Virus record (IMG/VR): IMGVR_UViG_3300025118_003236
Span: 1-21,097 of that record
Origin: a virus
Strand: one strand, 5' to 3'
Length of the DNA stretch: 21,097 nucleotides
Shown: positions 1 to 13,100 of the stretch, in pieces
How positions within the stretch are numbered: the stretch's first letter is position 1
Layout: each line of letters begins with the position of its first letter
The notes under the pieces: generated by a model
The model's input: only the letters and a program-made list of their open reading frames with translations
Database searches by the model: none
What the model was told of the DNA's origin: nothing
Position numbers and translations under genes: made by a program

Positions 1-1193
1 CTGGAATTAATGCAGATGGTAATATAATTACTGCTAATTATATTGTTACAAGTGGCATAGATGGTAATGGAGCATCTAGATTTGGATTTTCTGGTAGTTT
101 ATTGACTACAGAAAATAATTTTGTCAATCCAACAGATATAGGAGTTACTACTAATCTAGCTTCTCAGAATGGATCTGAAATTGAATCTATAGATTCTGTT
201 AAATATTTTGCACCAAGAATCTATTCTGCACAAAATAGAGCAGTAACTAGTCGTGATTATGAAGCAATTATTAAAACAATCTATCCTGATACTGAATCTG
301 TTGCAGTTGTTGGTGGTGAAGAACTAAATCCACCAGAATTTGGGACTGTATCGATCAGTATTAAACCAAAAAATGGTACATTTGTCTCAGATTTAAACAA
401 ATCTAGGATTTTATCTCAATTAAAACAGTACAGTATTTCTGGAATTAATCAAAAAATAAAAGATCTTAAAATACTTTATATTGAAGTTGATTCTGCAATT
501 TATTATGATTATGCAAAAGTAACAACTGCAGAAACATTAAAAACAAAAATAATTAATTCACTTACATCATATTCTAATTCTATAGATATGAACAAATTTG
601 GTGGAAGATTTAAGTATAGTAAAATTCAACAAGTAATTGATAATACGGATACTGCTATTTCTTCTAATATTACTAAAATACGAATTAGGAGAGATTTAAA
701 AGCATTAATAAATCAATTTGCTCAATATGAATTATGTTATGGTAATAGATTTCATGTAAATTCTAAGGGATATAATATTAAATCAACTGGATTTACACTA
801 TCAACAGAACCTGGCATAGTGTATTTGACAGATATACCAAATCCAGATGGATTAACTGGTACTATATCAATAGTAAAACCAATTAATAATGAAATAACAC
901 GTGTTATTTCAAAATCTGCTGGAACAGTTGATTATGTGAAGGGTGAAATTATATTGGGAACAATAAAGATTACTTCCACAGAACTTGATAATAACATTAT
1001 TGAAATACAAGCATATCCAGATTCAAATGATGTTGTTGGATTGAAAGATTTGTATTTGAATTTTAGTATTTCAAAAAGTGCAATAAATATGGTAAAAGAC
1101 GTAATTACTTCTGGTGATGAAATATCAGGTACTGTATTTACTAAAGATTATTATACATCAAGCTACTCAAACGGGAATTTAATAAGAAAGTAA
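1..1193 (+). CDS. 6: Baseplate wedge protein gp6, 3' part (start outside window)
   Basis: The reading frame is open from base 3 to the TAA at 1191-1193, giving 396 visible codons. It begins before the window, so the TTG at 102 is not its start. T4 gp6 is about 660 residues, so roughly the C-terminal 60% is present. In T4, gp6 forms the inner baseplate ring and clamps the wedges around the hub as a component of the gp10-7-8-6-53-25 wedge. The segment at bases ~212-370 is the recognisable part: YFAPRIYSAQNRAVTSRDYE, then IYPDTESVAVVGGEE and GTVSISIKPKNG. This matches the C-terminal baseplate-J-like region of gp6 proteins as I recall them. The last ~150 residues are less conserved and beta-rich. 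Only one base separates its stop from the next gene, so the two are probably co-transcribed and translationally coupled. No membrane segment or signal peptide is seen. Confidence 0.9.
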   Translation, partial: GINADGNIITANYIVTSGIDGNGASRFGFSGSLLTTENNFVNPTDIGVTTNLASQNGSEIESIDSVKYFAPRIYSAQNRAVTSRDYEAIIKTIYPDTESVAVVGGEELNPPEFGTVSISIKPKNGTFVSDLNKSRILSQLKQYSISGINQKIKDLKILYIEVDSAIYYDYAKVTTAETLKTKIINSLTSYSNSIDMNKFGGRFKYSKIQQVIDNTDTAISSNITKIRIRRDLKALINQFAQYELCYGNRFHVNSKGYNIKSTGFTLSTEPGIVYLTDIPNPDGLTGTISIVKPINNEITRVISKSAGTVDYVKGEIILGTIKITSTELDNNIIEIQAYPDSNDVVGLKDLYLNFSISKSAINMVKDVITSGDEISGTVFTKDYYTSSYSNGNLIRK

Positions 1194-1194
1194 T

Positions 1195-4100
1195 ATGATA
1201 CAAACTGGATTTGAATCTAAGGTTAAGGTTCAGCAGATTATTAACAATCAACTTCCAAGCTTTCTTTTGGAGGAGAATCCTAAATCTGTTGATTTTTTAA
1301 AACAATATTATATTTCACAGGAATATCAGGGTGGACCTGTTGATATTGCTGAGAATTTAGATGAATATTTAAAATTAGATAATTTAACTCCAGAAGTAAT
1401 TGTAGATAGTACATATATTACATCCGGAATATCTGCCACAGATACTACAATTTCGGTTAATAGTACTAAAGGATTTCCACAAAAATATGGATTATTCAAG
1501 ATTGATAATGAAATTGTTACATATACTGGGTTAACAACAAATACATTTACTGGATGTCAACGTGGGTTTAGTGGCATTACATCATATCATGATGATTTAA
1601 ATCAAGAAGAACTTGTATTTTCAGATACTACAAAAGCAGAACATATTACAAATGATTCTGTACAGAATTTAAGTTCTTTATTTTTAAAAGAATTTTATAA
1701 AAAATTAAAATATACTTTTGCACCAGGATTAGAAGATGTAGAGTTTGTTGAAACGATAAATGCTGGTAATTTCATAAAAGAAGCAAAATCATTCTATCAG
1801 GCTAAAGGAACTGATGAATCATTTAGGATATTATTCAATGTTCTTTATGGAGAAACACCAAGAGTTGTCAATTTAGAAGATTTTCTAATTAAACCATCTG
1901 CATCTGAATATGTTAGAAGAGAAATTGCTATTGCAGAGGTAATTTCTGGTAATCCGCAAAAATTAGTTGGACAAACAATTGTAAAATCTACCGATTCTGG
2001 AACAAGTGCATCAATATCTGAGATAGAACCTTTTACGAGAGATAATAAGCAATATTTTAAACTTTCACTTTTTATTGGATATGATGAATTATCCACAATT
2101 CAGGGAACATTTAATATTACACCAAGCACCAAATCTTTGGAAACAGTTGCAATTGGTGCTTCTGTAGTTTCGGTTGATTCTACAATTGGATTTGCCAAAA
2201 CCGGAATGGTTATATCCGGTATTAATAGTATTACATATTCCAATAAAACTATTAATCAGTTTTTAGGATGTACTGGAGTAGATACTGCAATTTCTGCCGC
2301 AGATAATATAAGATCTGATGAAATTTATTATGGATTTGAAGATGGTGATGTTAATAAAAGAGTTGAATTAAGATTAACTGGAGTATTATCTGATTTTGTA
2401 CAAATATCAGATACTTTACAAGTTTCTGAAAATGATACTATTTCTGTCAAAAATATTGGTGAATTAATTCTAAATCCAGAGCAGAATAAGACTTATACAG
2501 AAATTTTTGGAAATTCATGGATATACAACACAAGTTCAACTTATGAAATAGAAAGTTTTGGTCAATCATTAACTTTAACTCTTAAAAGTGAAATTGATAG
2601 ATCTAGTCTTAAAAAAGGAGATAGAATAGAGATACTTCAAAGAGGTGGATCTGATGATGGCAAGGTGGTATATCCAACATCAGTATCAAATACCCCATAT
2701 GTAGATCAAGATATCCCTAGAGGTCAAAAATCTGTTAGTTTATCGAATTTTTCTTTTAATCCATCTACAGGTGTAGAATATAGTATAAGAAGAAAAATTA
2801 ATAAAGTAAGTAGTTCAACTGTACCTGTTGAATATGGTAATAATGTTCTTATTTCAGATATACAAAACGTATATACAGTATTAGATGAAGATTATGCTTA
2901 TGTTGCATCTAATTCATTACCATCTAATAATAATGGATTATCTATTCCATATGCATATCAAATAACAAAAAATATTAATAGTGCTTCAATAAATTCTCTT
3001 TCAAATTTAACTAATAAAAACTCAGTAGGTCAGTATACTACTTTAACATTTGGAAGTAATGTACCTTTTATCACTGGTGATAGAATTTATTATCAACCAA
3101 ATTTAGATGCTCTTGATGGGTTAGTTTCTGGATCATCATATTATGTTGAAGTTTTAACTGATAAGAAAACAATTAAATTATATAATTCTTTGGTTTTTAT
3201 TGGAAGTGATAGTTACTTAACTTTTAATGTTCCTAGTTCTGGGATGGATACTCATAAGTTCACTTTATATTCCCATAGATTTAATGAAATTGGATCACAA
3301 AAAATATTTAAAAAGTTTGATATACCTGCAAATAATAAGGTAGGTATTAGAGAAGAAACAGTTCCAGGATCAACTGGAATGTTAATTAATGGTGTTGAGA
3401 TTGTTAATTATAAATCTTTAGATCAAATTTATTATGGACCTTTAGAATCAGTTGATGTAATGAATGGTGGTTGTGGATATGATGTTATTAATTTGCCATC
3501 AGTAACAGTTGCTGGATCAGGTACAACTGCATTACTTCAACCAGTAATTAGTGGTAGTGTTGAAAAGGTATATGTGGATGCTTTAGATTATGATATTGAA
3601 GATGTTGAATCTATTGATGTTACTGGTGGAAATGGTACTGGAGCAGTCTTAAAACCAACTATTACTAAAAGATCCAGAGAGGTATCTTTTGATGGAAGAG
3701 GGACTGGAGATGGTGGTGGTGTAAGTACTTCTATATCTGGAACATCATATCAGATTACATTCTTATCATCCCATAATTTTGCTAATGGACAAGAAATAAT
3801 TTATGATTCTAATAGTAATTTAGGAATTGGAGTTGGTATAGGAACCTCAACTTTAGTTAATAAAGCAAGTTATTTTGCAAAAGTAGATAATAATACAACT
3901 GTTAAATTATTCTATTCTTATAATAACTACTCTCTTGGAATTAATACTGTAGGATTTAATACTGTTAATACAACAGGAATTCATAAATTTAAGACTAAAA
4001 ATGTTAAGAAAACTATAAGTGAAATTAAAGTACTTGATGGTGGAAAAGGATATACTAATAGGAAGTTAATTGTTAAACCAACAGGAATTTCAACTGTCGA

Positions 4101-7100
4101 TAGTGCAGTTAACTTTAATAATCATGGATTTATTGATGGTGATAAAATTTTATATTCTACAGATGGAACACAAATATCTGGATTAACAACATCTACTGGA
4201 ATAACAACTACAGCAAATCATTATCAGATTCTTAAAATAGACGATAATTCCTTTAAACTTTCAGATGCTGGTGTTGGAGGAACGATAACTTCTAATTATG
4301 AGAGTAGAAAATTTGTTAATATTAGTAGTATTGGTTCTGGATATCAGAATTTTGCTTATCCAGGTATTTCGGTAGTTGTAAATTATACACCAGTTGGCCT
4401 TGGTACTACTCAATCTAAGAAAGAAGTTGTTTCAACACCTTTAGTTAGGGGTAGTATTATTGATACCTATGTTTATGAAGGTGGAGTTGGATATGGTTCA
4501 AGTATATTAAATCTTGAAATTAAACCAAAAATAACTGTAAAGACTGGTAGAGATGCTCAATTAAAACCAGTTATTGTTAATGGAATATTTAATTCTGTTA
4601 ATATACAGTTTGGTGGATTTGAATATTATTCAATTCCAGATTTAGATGTAGTTGATTCTAGTGGAATGGGATTGGGTGCAGAATTAAGACCAGTTATATC
4701 TAATGGACGAATTACAGATGTTAAAGTTATAAGTACTGGAATTGGATATTCTGCTTCATCTACTTCCATTCAAGTAAAATCAAGTGGATCTAATGGCAAA
4801 TTTGATCCAAATATTAGACAATTGAATGTCAGTACCATTCAAAAGTTTGGAAATGAAATTTTTGAAGAAACTAAAAATAATAAATTAAAATATTGTGTCG
4901 GTGGATATTTTGATACATTAAGAGATTCATTTAATGAATCTGCATCTTCTGTGTCTGGAATAATTGGATGGGCATATGATGGAAATCCAATATATGGTCC
5001 ATATGGACATGAAGATGTAACTGATACAAATTCCAATCCGAAACGTTTAAGTTCTGGATATGGTCTAAGTACTTCTCGTATTGAAGATCGACCTTCTGGA
5101 TTTGTTGATGGGTTCTTTGTAGAGGATTATGAGTATACCAATTCTGGTGATCTAGACATTCATAATGGTAGATTTTCAATAACTCCAGATTTTCCAAATG
5201 GTGTTTACGCCTATCATGCTACAATTGATTTTAGTGGAAATCCACAATTCCCATATTTTATTGGAAATTTATATAGAGCAAATACGATAGAAGAAAATAA
5301 GACTAATAATCAATCATTCGATTTCAATAATTCAAATTTATTACGTAATACTTTCCCATATAAAGTATCTGATGAGTATGCGGATAATGATTTTATCATT
5401 GAGACAAATGAGATTACAGGACAAAGGGCAATCATTGAATCTATAGACAGTGGATCTGTAAGTGGATTTAATATTATCAATTCAGGAACAGATTATAAAG
5501 TAGATGATGTTTTAAATTTTGATAGTAGTGGCACAGAAGGTGGTGGATTAATTTCAAAAGTAGATTCTTTAAAGGGATCAGATATTTTAAATATAGAAAC
5601 TTCTATAGAGACATATGAAGATGCTATATTCAGTTGGGAAAATGAAAATGAAGTAAAAGTTTCTATTTTACCTCGACATGAATTGAGGAATAATGATGAT
5701 ATTGTTATTTCAGGATTTAGTACATATTTAACAAAATTAAACAGTTCTTATGAAATAGGAATTACTTCTTATTATTCCAATCTTTTATCTCCTATTGTTG
5801 GTACGGATGCTTCTCCAGGAGCAGCAACAACAGAAATATATGTTACTCAATTGCCAAAATCTGTATCTGTCGGAAGTAGTATTGGTATAGGAACAGAAAC
5901 TTTACAAGTATTGAATATATTCCCGAATTTGAATATATTGAGGATAAAGAGAGGTATTTTAGGAACTGCCCATACAGCAACATCACGTATAGATTTTATT
6001 CCTGATTCTTTTGTAGTTTCTCAAAAAATAGATTATTTTGAATCATCTGTTAATGAGAAGATATATTTTAATGCTAGAGAATCTGTAGGTGTTGGTACTA
6101 CACCAGGTACAGCTGGAATTTGCACAGATGCAGTAACATTTGAGTTTGGTGCTTCTTCAATTACAAGAGCTGTTCCGACTCAATCAATTTATATTGAAAA
6201 TCATCCATTTGTTGACAATCAACCAGTTAATTTGACAGTACCAACTAGTGGGACACTTTCAATATCGACTAATGCTGTAGCAACACCATTTAATTTACCA
6301 ATATCTGGTCTTACTACTACAGTTTTTGTTGTTAATAAAACCATTAATAGTATTGGAATAAAAACAGGTGTAGGTACAGATCATAATGGTAATCAATATG
6401 AAGAGGTATTTTTCCGCAATACTGTTCCACAATTATTGAATAGTGATGAATTTCTTCTTGAAAGTATATTTGCACAAAAGACAGGAAAAGTTCAAAGAAT
6501 TAATAGTGTAGTTTCAGTTGCAGCAACTCATGAATTAATTGCTGGAGATGTAATTAGTTTGGATGTTGAACCAAAACTTGCTGTTGGTATTGGAACATCT
6601 ACTGGTGTAGTTGTAAAAAGAGATTCAACTACAGAAAGTATTGTAATTAATCCAATTAAGATTGATCCTTCTGATATTGATACAACAAATAATAGAATTA
6701 CAGTTGCTTCCCATAATCTAAATTCCGGAGATAAAGTTAGCTATGCAGCGTCTTTACCTGCTTCTGGTTTGTCTACATCTACTTATTATGTTTATAGGAT
6801 TAATGATGATATTATAAAATTCTCTGAAAGTTATATTGATGCTACAAAGAATCCACCCACTATAGTAAGTATTGCAAATACTGGTGGTGCCACACATAGC
6901 ATTTCACCTATTAATCCTAGAATTTCATCAGTTAAAACTAATAGTTTAGTATTTGATTTATCAGATTCTTCATTGTCGGGATATAATTTTAAGATTTACT
7001 ATGATAATGAATTTAATAATGAATTTGTTTCTACAGGAACAACAACTGGATTTACATTAGTTGGTGTAGGAACTGTTGGAGTTACAACAAATGCTTCATT

Positions 7101-10100
7101 AACAATTAATTATAATACTACTTCTCTGAATAAATTACCAGAACGATTATATTATAATTTGGAGAAATCTGGATACCTGAGTACCGCAGATACTGAAGTA
7201 AAGAATAATTCTGAGATATTGTTTATTGATAGTACATATACATCAGATTATGTTGTTTCTGGAGTTAGTTCCTATACTTTCAATATTGCTTTAAACAATA
7301 TACCAGAGAAAACATCATATATTTCAACAGATTGTTCTACATTTGAATATACTACAAAATCCAAAAATGTAAAAGGTTCTATAGATAAAGTTTCTGTTAT
7401 TTCTGGTGGTAGTGGATATAAAAAACTTCCTAAATTTGTAGGATCTAATTCTGCTGAAGGTACTGGTGCTTATTTAAGTCCAACATCTAATACGATAGGT
7501 AATATAAAACAAGTAAGAATTCTTAATGAAGGATTTGAATACTCTTCAGATAGAACTTTACAGCCGAATGCTAACATATCACCATTAATTGCACTTAAAG
7601 ATTCAAATACTATTGGAGTTGTTACTGTTACTAATGGTGGAAGAAATTATACAACCCCACCAAATATTATTGTAGTTAATACTGATGGTGGAGAAATAAT
7701 TGATAATGGAATTTTAAGAGCATCATTATCTGGTAATTCTATTATTTCTGTAGATGTAGTACAGGGTACAAAAGGACTTTCTGAAACTACATCAAAATTA
7801 TATGCTGTAAATAATACAAATGGAATTAGTATTCAGAAGATTGCACAACAATCTGATACTAAGTTTATATGTCAATTAACAACACCAACTTTAGGATTCT
7901 CTACAGATGTCTTTAGTGCTGGTGAGAAGGTTTATATAGAAGGAATACAAAAGGTTGGTACTGCTGGATCTGGATTTAACTCGGAGGATTATGGATATAA
8001 TTTCTTTACTGTTGAAAGTTATAAGAATTCTACGTTTATTGGAACAATTACTCAAGATGAGGTTACAATTAATGTAAGTGCATTAACAACCAATACTGGA
8101 ATTGCAAAAACAATACAGGATTCATTTGGATCTATTATAAAGAAAGGTGATTATCCTACCTTTGTTATAACACAAGTATTATCACATTTTAAAGAAGGTG
8201 AAAAATTAATTAGCAATGGTGTTGAAAGGGATTTGATTATTAAGAGTTATGATCCAACTGGTTATATTAAAGTAGATGGATCATATGGACTATCTGTGGG
8301 TGAGATTATAACTGGTAAAGAAACAGGATCTATTGCAACAATAGATGTAATTGAAGATAATACTGGAAGATTTGTAGTTAAATATGCTAATAAGAAAGAT
8401 ATTGGGTGGGATGATAATACAGGAAAATTAAATGATGATATGCAGGTAGTTGCTAATAATGATTATTATCAAAATCTTTCTTACACTATTAAGAGTCCTA
8501 TTGAATGGAAAGATTTAAGAACTCCTGTTAATAGTTTAGTTCATACTAGTGGATTGAAAAATTTTGCAGATACAGGAATTACTTCAACTGCAACTGTTAG
8601 TATTGGTAGTTCAAATGCTACAACTATAGTACGTGATGTACTTGAAGAATTACGTGTTGATACAATCTATGACTATGATAATGTATTAGATATTGATGTT
8701 ATTGGAAGTCAATCTAAGTTCTTAAAATTAGAAAATAAGAAATTGACAGATTATACTCTTTCTAAGACTAATATTGTATTGAAAATAGACAATATAAACA
8801 ATTTGTTTAATGATGATGATGGTAACCCATCTGAATATATTGATCTTTATGAATTATCCCCATCAGTTTCATATGATAGTGTTTTAGTACGAGTAACTAA
8901 TACTGTAGATAATAGTGATATTCAATTGACAGATTTGGTCATTATGAATGATGGTACTAATAGATTATTATTAGAAAAAGGAAGTTTAGATAATGCTGGA
9001 ATAGCTTTAACTCATACCACAAGTGACGAATATGGTACATTTTCTATAGCAGAAGATAAGTATCTTCGTTTTATTCCTGAAGAAACATACAGTACAGATT
9101 ATGATTTAAAATTTATAAAAAGTAATTTTGGATCTGCATCTTCTGGGATTGGAACTACTTCTATTGGATGTGTTGATTTAACGTCATTTAGTGGTATTGT
9201 AACTTCAGGTGGAAGTGGAATAACAAGTTCTATTGTAGATGTTGCAATTGGAAAATATCGTTCATTGCATGTTAATGCTCAAGTTCTTGATTCTTCAACA
9301 AATGCTCTTAATTTTGTTGAGTTATATGTAACTCATGATGAAACAAATACTTATCTTGCAGAATCTTATTTCGATTCAACTACTGGTTCATATTCTGGTA
9401 ACTTTATAGGTTCATTTACTTCTAGTATTGATTCTGGAATTCTATATCTTAATTATACCAATGATACTTCTCATGACGTTAAGATTAAATCAAAGATTGT
9501 TGGATTTGCTGCAACAACACTTGGTATAGGAACTTATAGATACCAATCATCTGGTCAAACTGAGGGATCTGAAAGAACAGCAATATATCAATCAGATTTT
9601 AGTGAAACTTCTTCAGCTTCTCCAGCAAATGTTTTAACTTTAAATAAAAATCTCTTTAATGCTGCCAAATCTATAGTTGAAGTTGGTATGGGAGTATCAA
9701 AATCTCTTCATGAGGTTTTGATGGTACAAGATGGTACTGATGTGTATGTACAACAATCTTCATTCCTTTCAATTGGAAGCACATTAACTAGTGCTAGTAG
9801 TGGTAGTGGAAAAAATGCAGGTCTGGGAACTTTTGGTGGATACTATTATGGTACTGATCTTACATTGAAATTCTTCCCTGATGCAACAATGACATCAGAT
9901 ATGAATATTGCAGCATTTAGTGAATGTTTATATACAACCTTAGATCAAGATAATATTCCAAATGATTATACTTATGGTGATAGTACAGAGATTTTAGATA
10001 TAAAATTCTATAATGCAATTGGTGGTAGTAGAATTAATAGACTTGATTTCCCAATAAAAACTGATGGTACCTATATTTTTGCTAAATCTTTTAGTCCAAC

Positions 10101-13100
10101 AAATTCCAGTCAATTAAATTTATCTACTGGTGTATTTACTATAGAAGATCACTTCTTTAGAACTGGTGAAACATTAACATATACTCCAGAATCTACAATT
10201 ATTGGAATTGGATCAACAGCTATGACTGACAGTACTGGTACTGTTTTGCCATCAACTGTTTATGCAATTAGAGTAGATGATGATAACTTTAAACTTGCTA
10301 CATCACATAGCAATGCAATGGCAGGAACTAATGTTTCCTTTGGATCATCTGGTGAAGGAAATGCTCATGAATTAGCAATGACTAAAACTAATTCAAAATC
10401 AATTATCACTATTGATAATATAATTCAATATCCATTAACATATACTCCTATTTCATACACATTATCTGGAAATGCTGGAGGTTCAATTGGTAAAGGAACT
10501 ACAATATTTGCTTTAAGTGGAATAAGTACGTTATCTGCAAATGATATTTTAAGAATAGATGATGAATATGTTAAGGTTGAGAATGTTGGATTGGCATCAA
10601 CTGCTATTGGACCAATAACAGGAGTAGGAGCATCTACTATAGTTCATGTTGAAAGGGCATTTGCTGGATCAGATGCTACATCTCATACAGATACGACAAC
10701 TGCTAGATTGTATAAGGGTGCATTTAATATTATTGGTAAAAATATATATTTCACTGAATCACCTAGAGGAAATTCTCAAATTACAAAGGATAGTAGTAAT
10801 TTGGATTTCCCAACATCTGATTTTGGTGGAAGAGTATTTTTAAGAGAAAATTATGATACTAATCAAGTATATGATGATATTTCAGATCAATTTACTGGTA
10901 TTGGCAGAACATTTACATTAACTGTTGGTGGAGCAAATACTGCTGGAATTGGAAGTACTGGTGGAAATGGAATTGTGGTTATTAATGGTGTATTCCAAAC
11001 TCCAACTACTATAAACAATCCTGAAAATAATTTTGATATAATAGATCCAGAATCAAATATAGCAGGTATATCAACTCTTATCTTTAGTGGTATTACTTCT
11101 ACAGATGGAACTCAGTATATATCACAATCTGATGTAAATAGAAATCAACTTCCAAGGGGTGGTGTCATTGTTTCTCTTGGATCTTCTGGTGGATTGGGAT
11201 ATGCACCTCTTGTTAGTTCACAAGTAAGACCTAAAGTTGATGCTTATGGTGCTGTTACTGGTATTGTTGGTATTGGAACGACTCAATCTGCTCTTGCTAT
11301 TAGTACAGCATCTTATACTAATACTACCGGTTTATTGAAAATTACAACGGTAGAACCACATGGTCTTGTGCTTGGTATTGTAAATGAAGTAACGATGGTT
11401 GGACTTCACTTTACTTGTCGTGGCACATTTGATGTTTCTGGTGCTGATTATAATGAAGTAACAGGTGATTTAACACTAGCAATTGGTGATCATAATCTAT
11501 CTGTTGGTGAAGGAATTCGTCTTAAAAATAATTCCTTAGTATTTAAGTGTGATAAGGATTCTTATGGCAGTACTCACAGTTATCCTCGTGCAGGAACTGA
11601 TCCTATTGCTGGTATAAGCACTCCTATAACATCTATAGGTTCAACTACAATTACGATTAGTGCTGGTATTGGAACAATCAGCAAACATACATTTGCAAGT
11701 GCTGTTGCAGGGGCAGTAGGGTATGGCACAGAACATTCGGGTGTAACTACAACTATTTTCCCAGATGCTGCTAATGATAGACCATTTGCAATTACCGGAA
11801 TTAATTCAACAAATACTTTCACTGCAAATGTAGGTATAAGCACTATCCCTCACATGTATGTTGGTCAAGGAACAGCATTCTCATGGTATGGGGATCTTAC
11901 ATACGGTTCTGGATATAATGATGCTATTTCTATTGGAGTATCAATAAGAGATGTAGGATACGCTCATACCTTCATAGGAGCAGCAACAGGTGCTGTTACT
12001 GGCACTGGAGGTCCATTCACACCCACAGATGCAGCATATGTCTCAGACACCGGTATACTGACCTTAACTATTCCTAGTCATGGAAGAAGTAGTGGTAATG
12101 TTCAGATTGTTCAGAATTCATTAGTATTCACTTGTGCTAGAGATGATCATCAAACATTCCATAATTATCCAAGATCTACTGATCCTGCTGGCGGTTCAGC
12201 AAATCTACCAATTACTGTAATAGATGCTGATACTCTTTCTGTTAATGTTGGTGCTGGATCAAGTGGTAATGGTGCAACTATAACTGCACATCCAGTTGGA
12301 GTTAATACACATCTATTTGTAAGTGCTACAACTGGTGGTGTTAGAAGACTTAGTGGTACACCTGCTGATCTTACTTCATTGAGTGTTACTCCTCCATATA
12401 ATCCTTCTACAGGATTATTAACAATTAGAACTGGTGGAACCCATGGTTGTACTGCTGTAACATATAAAAATGTAACTGGTGCTGTTTATACTCCTTTAAC
12501 AGGAATAATGACAGTTACCTCATCATCTCATGGATTTAGTAATGGTGATTATGTCAAGATTGCAGATAATTCACTTACATTTAAATGTGATCTTGATGGT
12601 GGTGTTAGTAACCATAGTTATCCAAGATCATCAGATCCAATCAATAATAGGTGGATAGCAATTGCAAATAAAACTACTAATACATTTGAAATGCAGGTTG
12701 GTATAACCACTGCAGGAAATTATGCTCATACTTGGGTTAGTGCTGCAACAAGTGCTATTATGAAGGCAAATTCTTGGATTGGAATTGCAACAGGTTCATT
12801 CACAATGACATGTGCTCAGGATAGTCATAGTACTCTTCACACATATCCAAGAACAACAGATCCAGCACATTGGACTGATGGAAATGTATTAGGTGTTGAA
12901 GATGTTACTGGTAATATGTTCACTGTAAATGTTGGTAAATCTCCATATGGAAGTGGTGGTGCACTAACATTCAATATTGGTGCTGCTGGTACAAATTATT
13001 CAAATCCAGAAATATATGTTTCTGAACCAAGATATGATAATCTTACTGTTGAAGGAATATCAAGATTATCAGTAGGTCCTACATCTGATACTGGAAATAA

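Noticed and set aside
102-104. TTG at 102 as the start of gp6
   Set aside because: The frame is open to base 3 with matching beta-rich protein upstream, and gp6 is normally much longer. The real start is outside the window.
1845-2096. Minus-strand ORFs inside the giant gene (also at 4839-5036, 4931-5197, 11580-11843, 12996-13223)
   Set aside because: All lie wholly within a strongly supported + strand gene, have no recognisable domain and no ribosome site. They are frame shadows.
10646-10843. 65-codon + strand ORF in another frame within the giant gene
   Set aside because: Low-complexity Ile/Leu-rich translation in an AT-rich gene whose main frame carries a recurring module at this point; no start signal.
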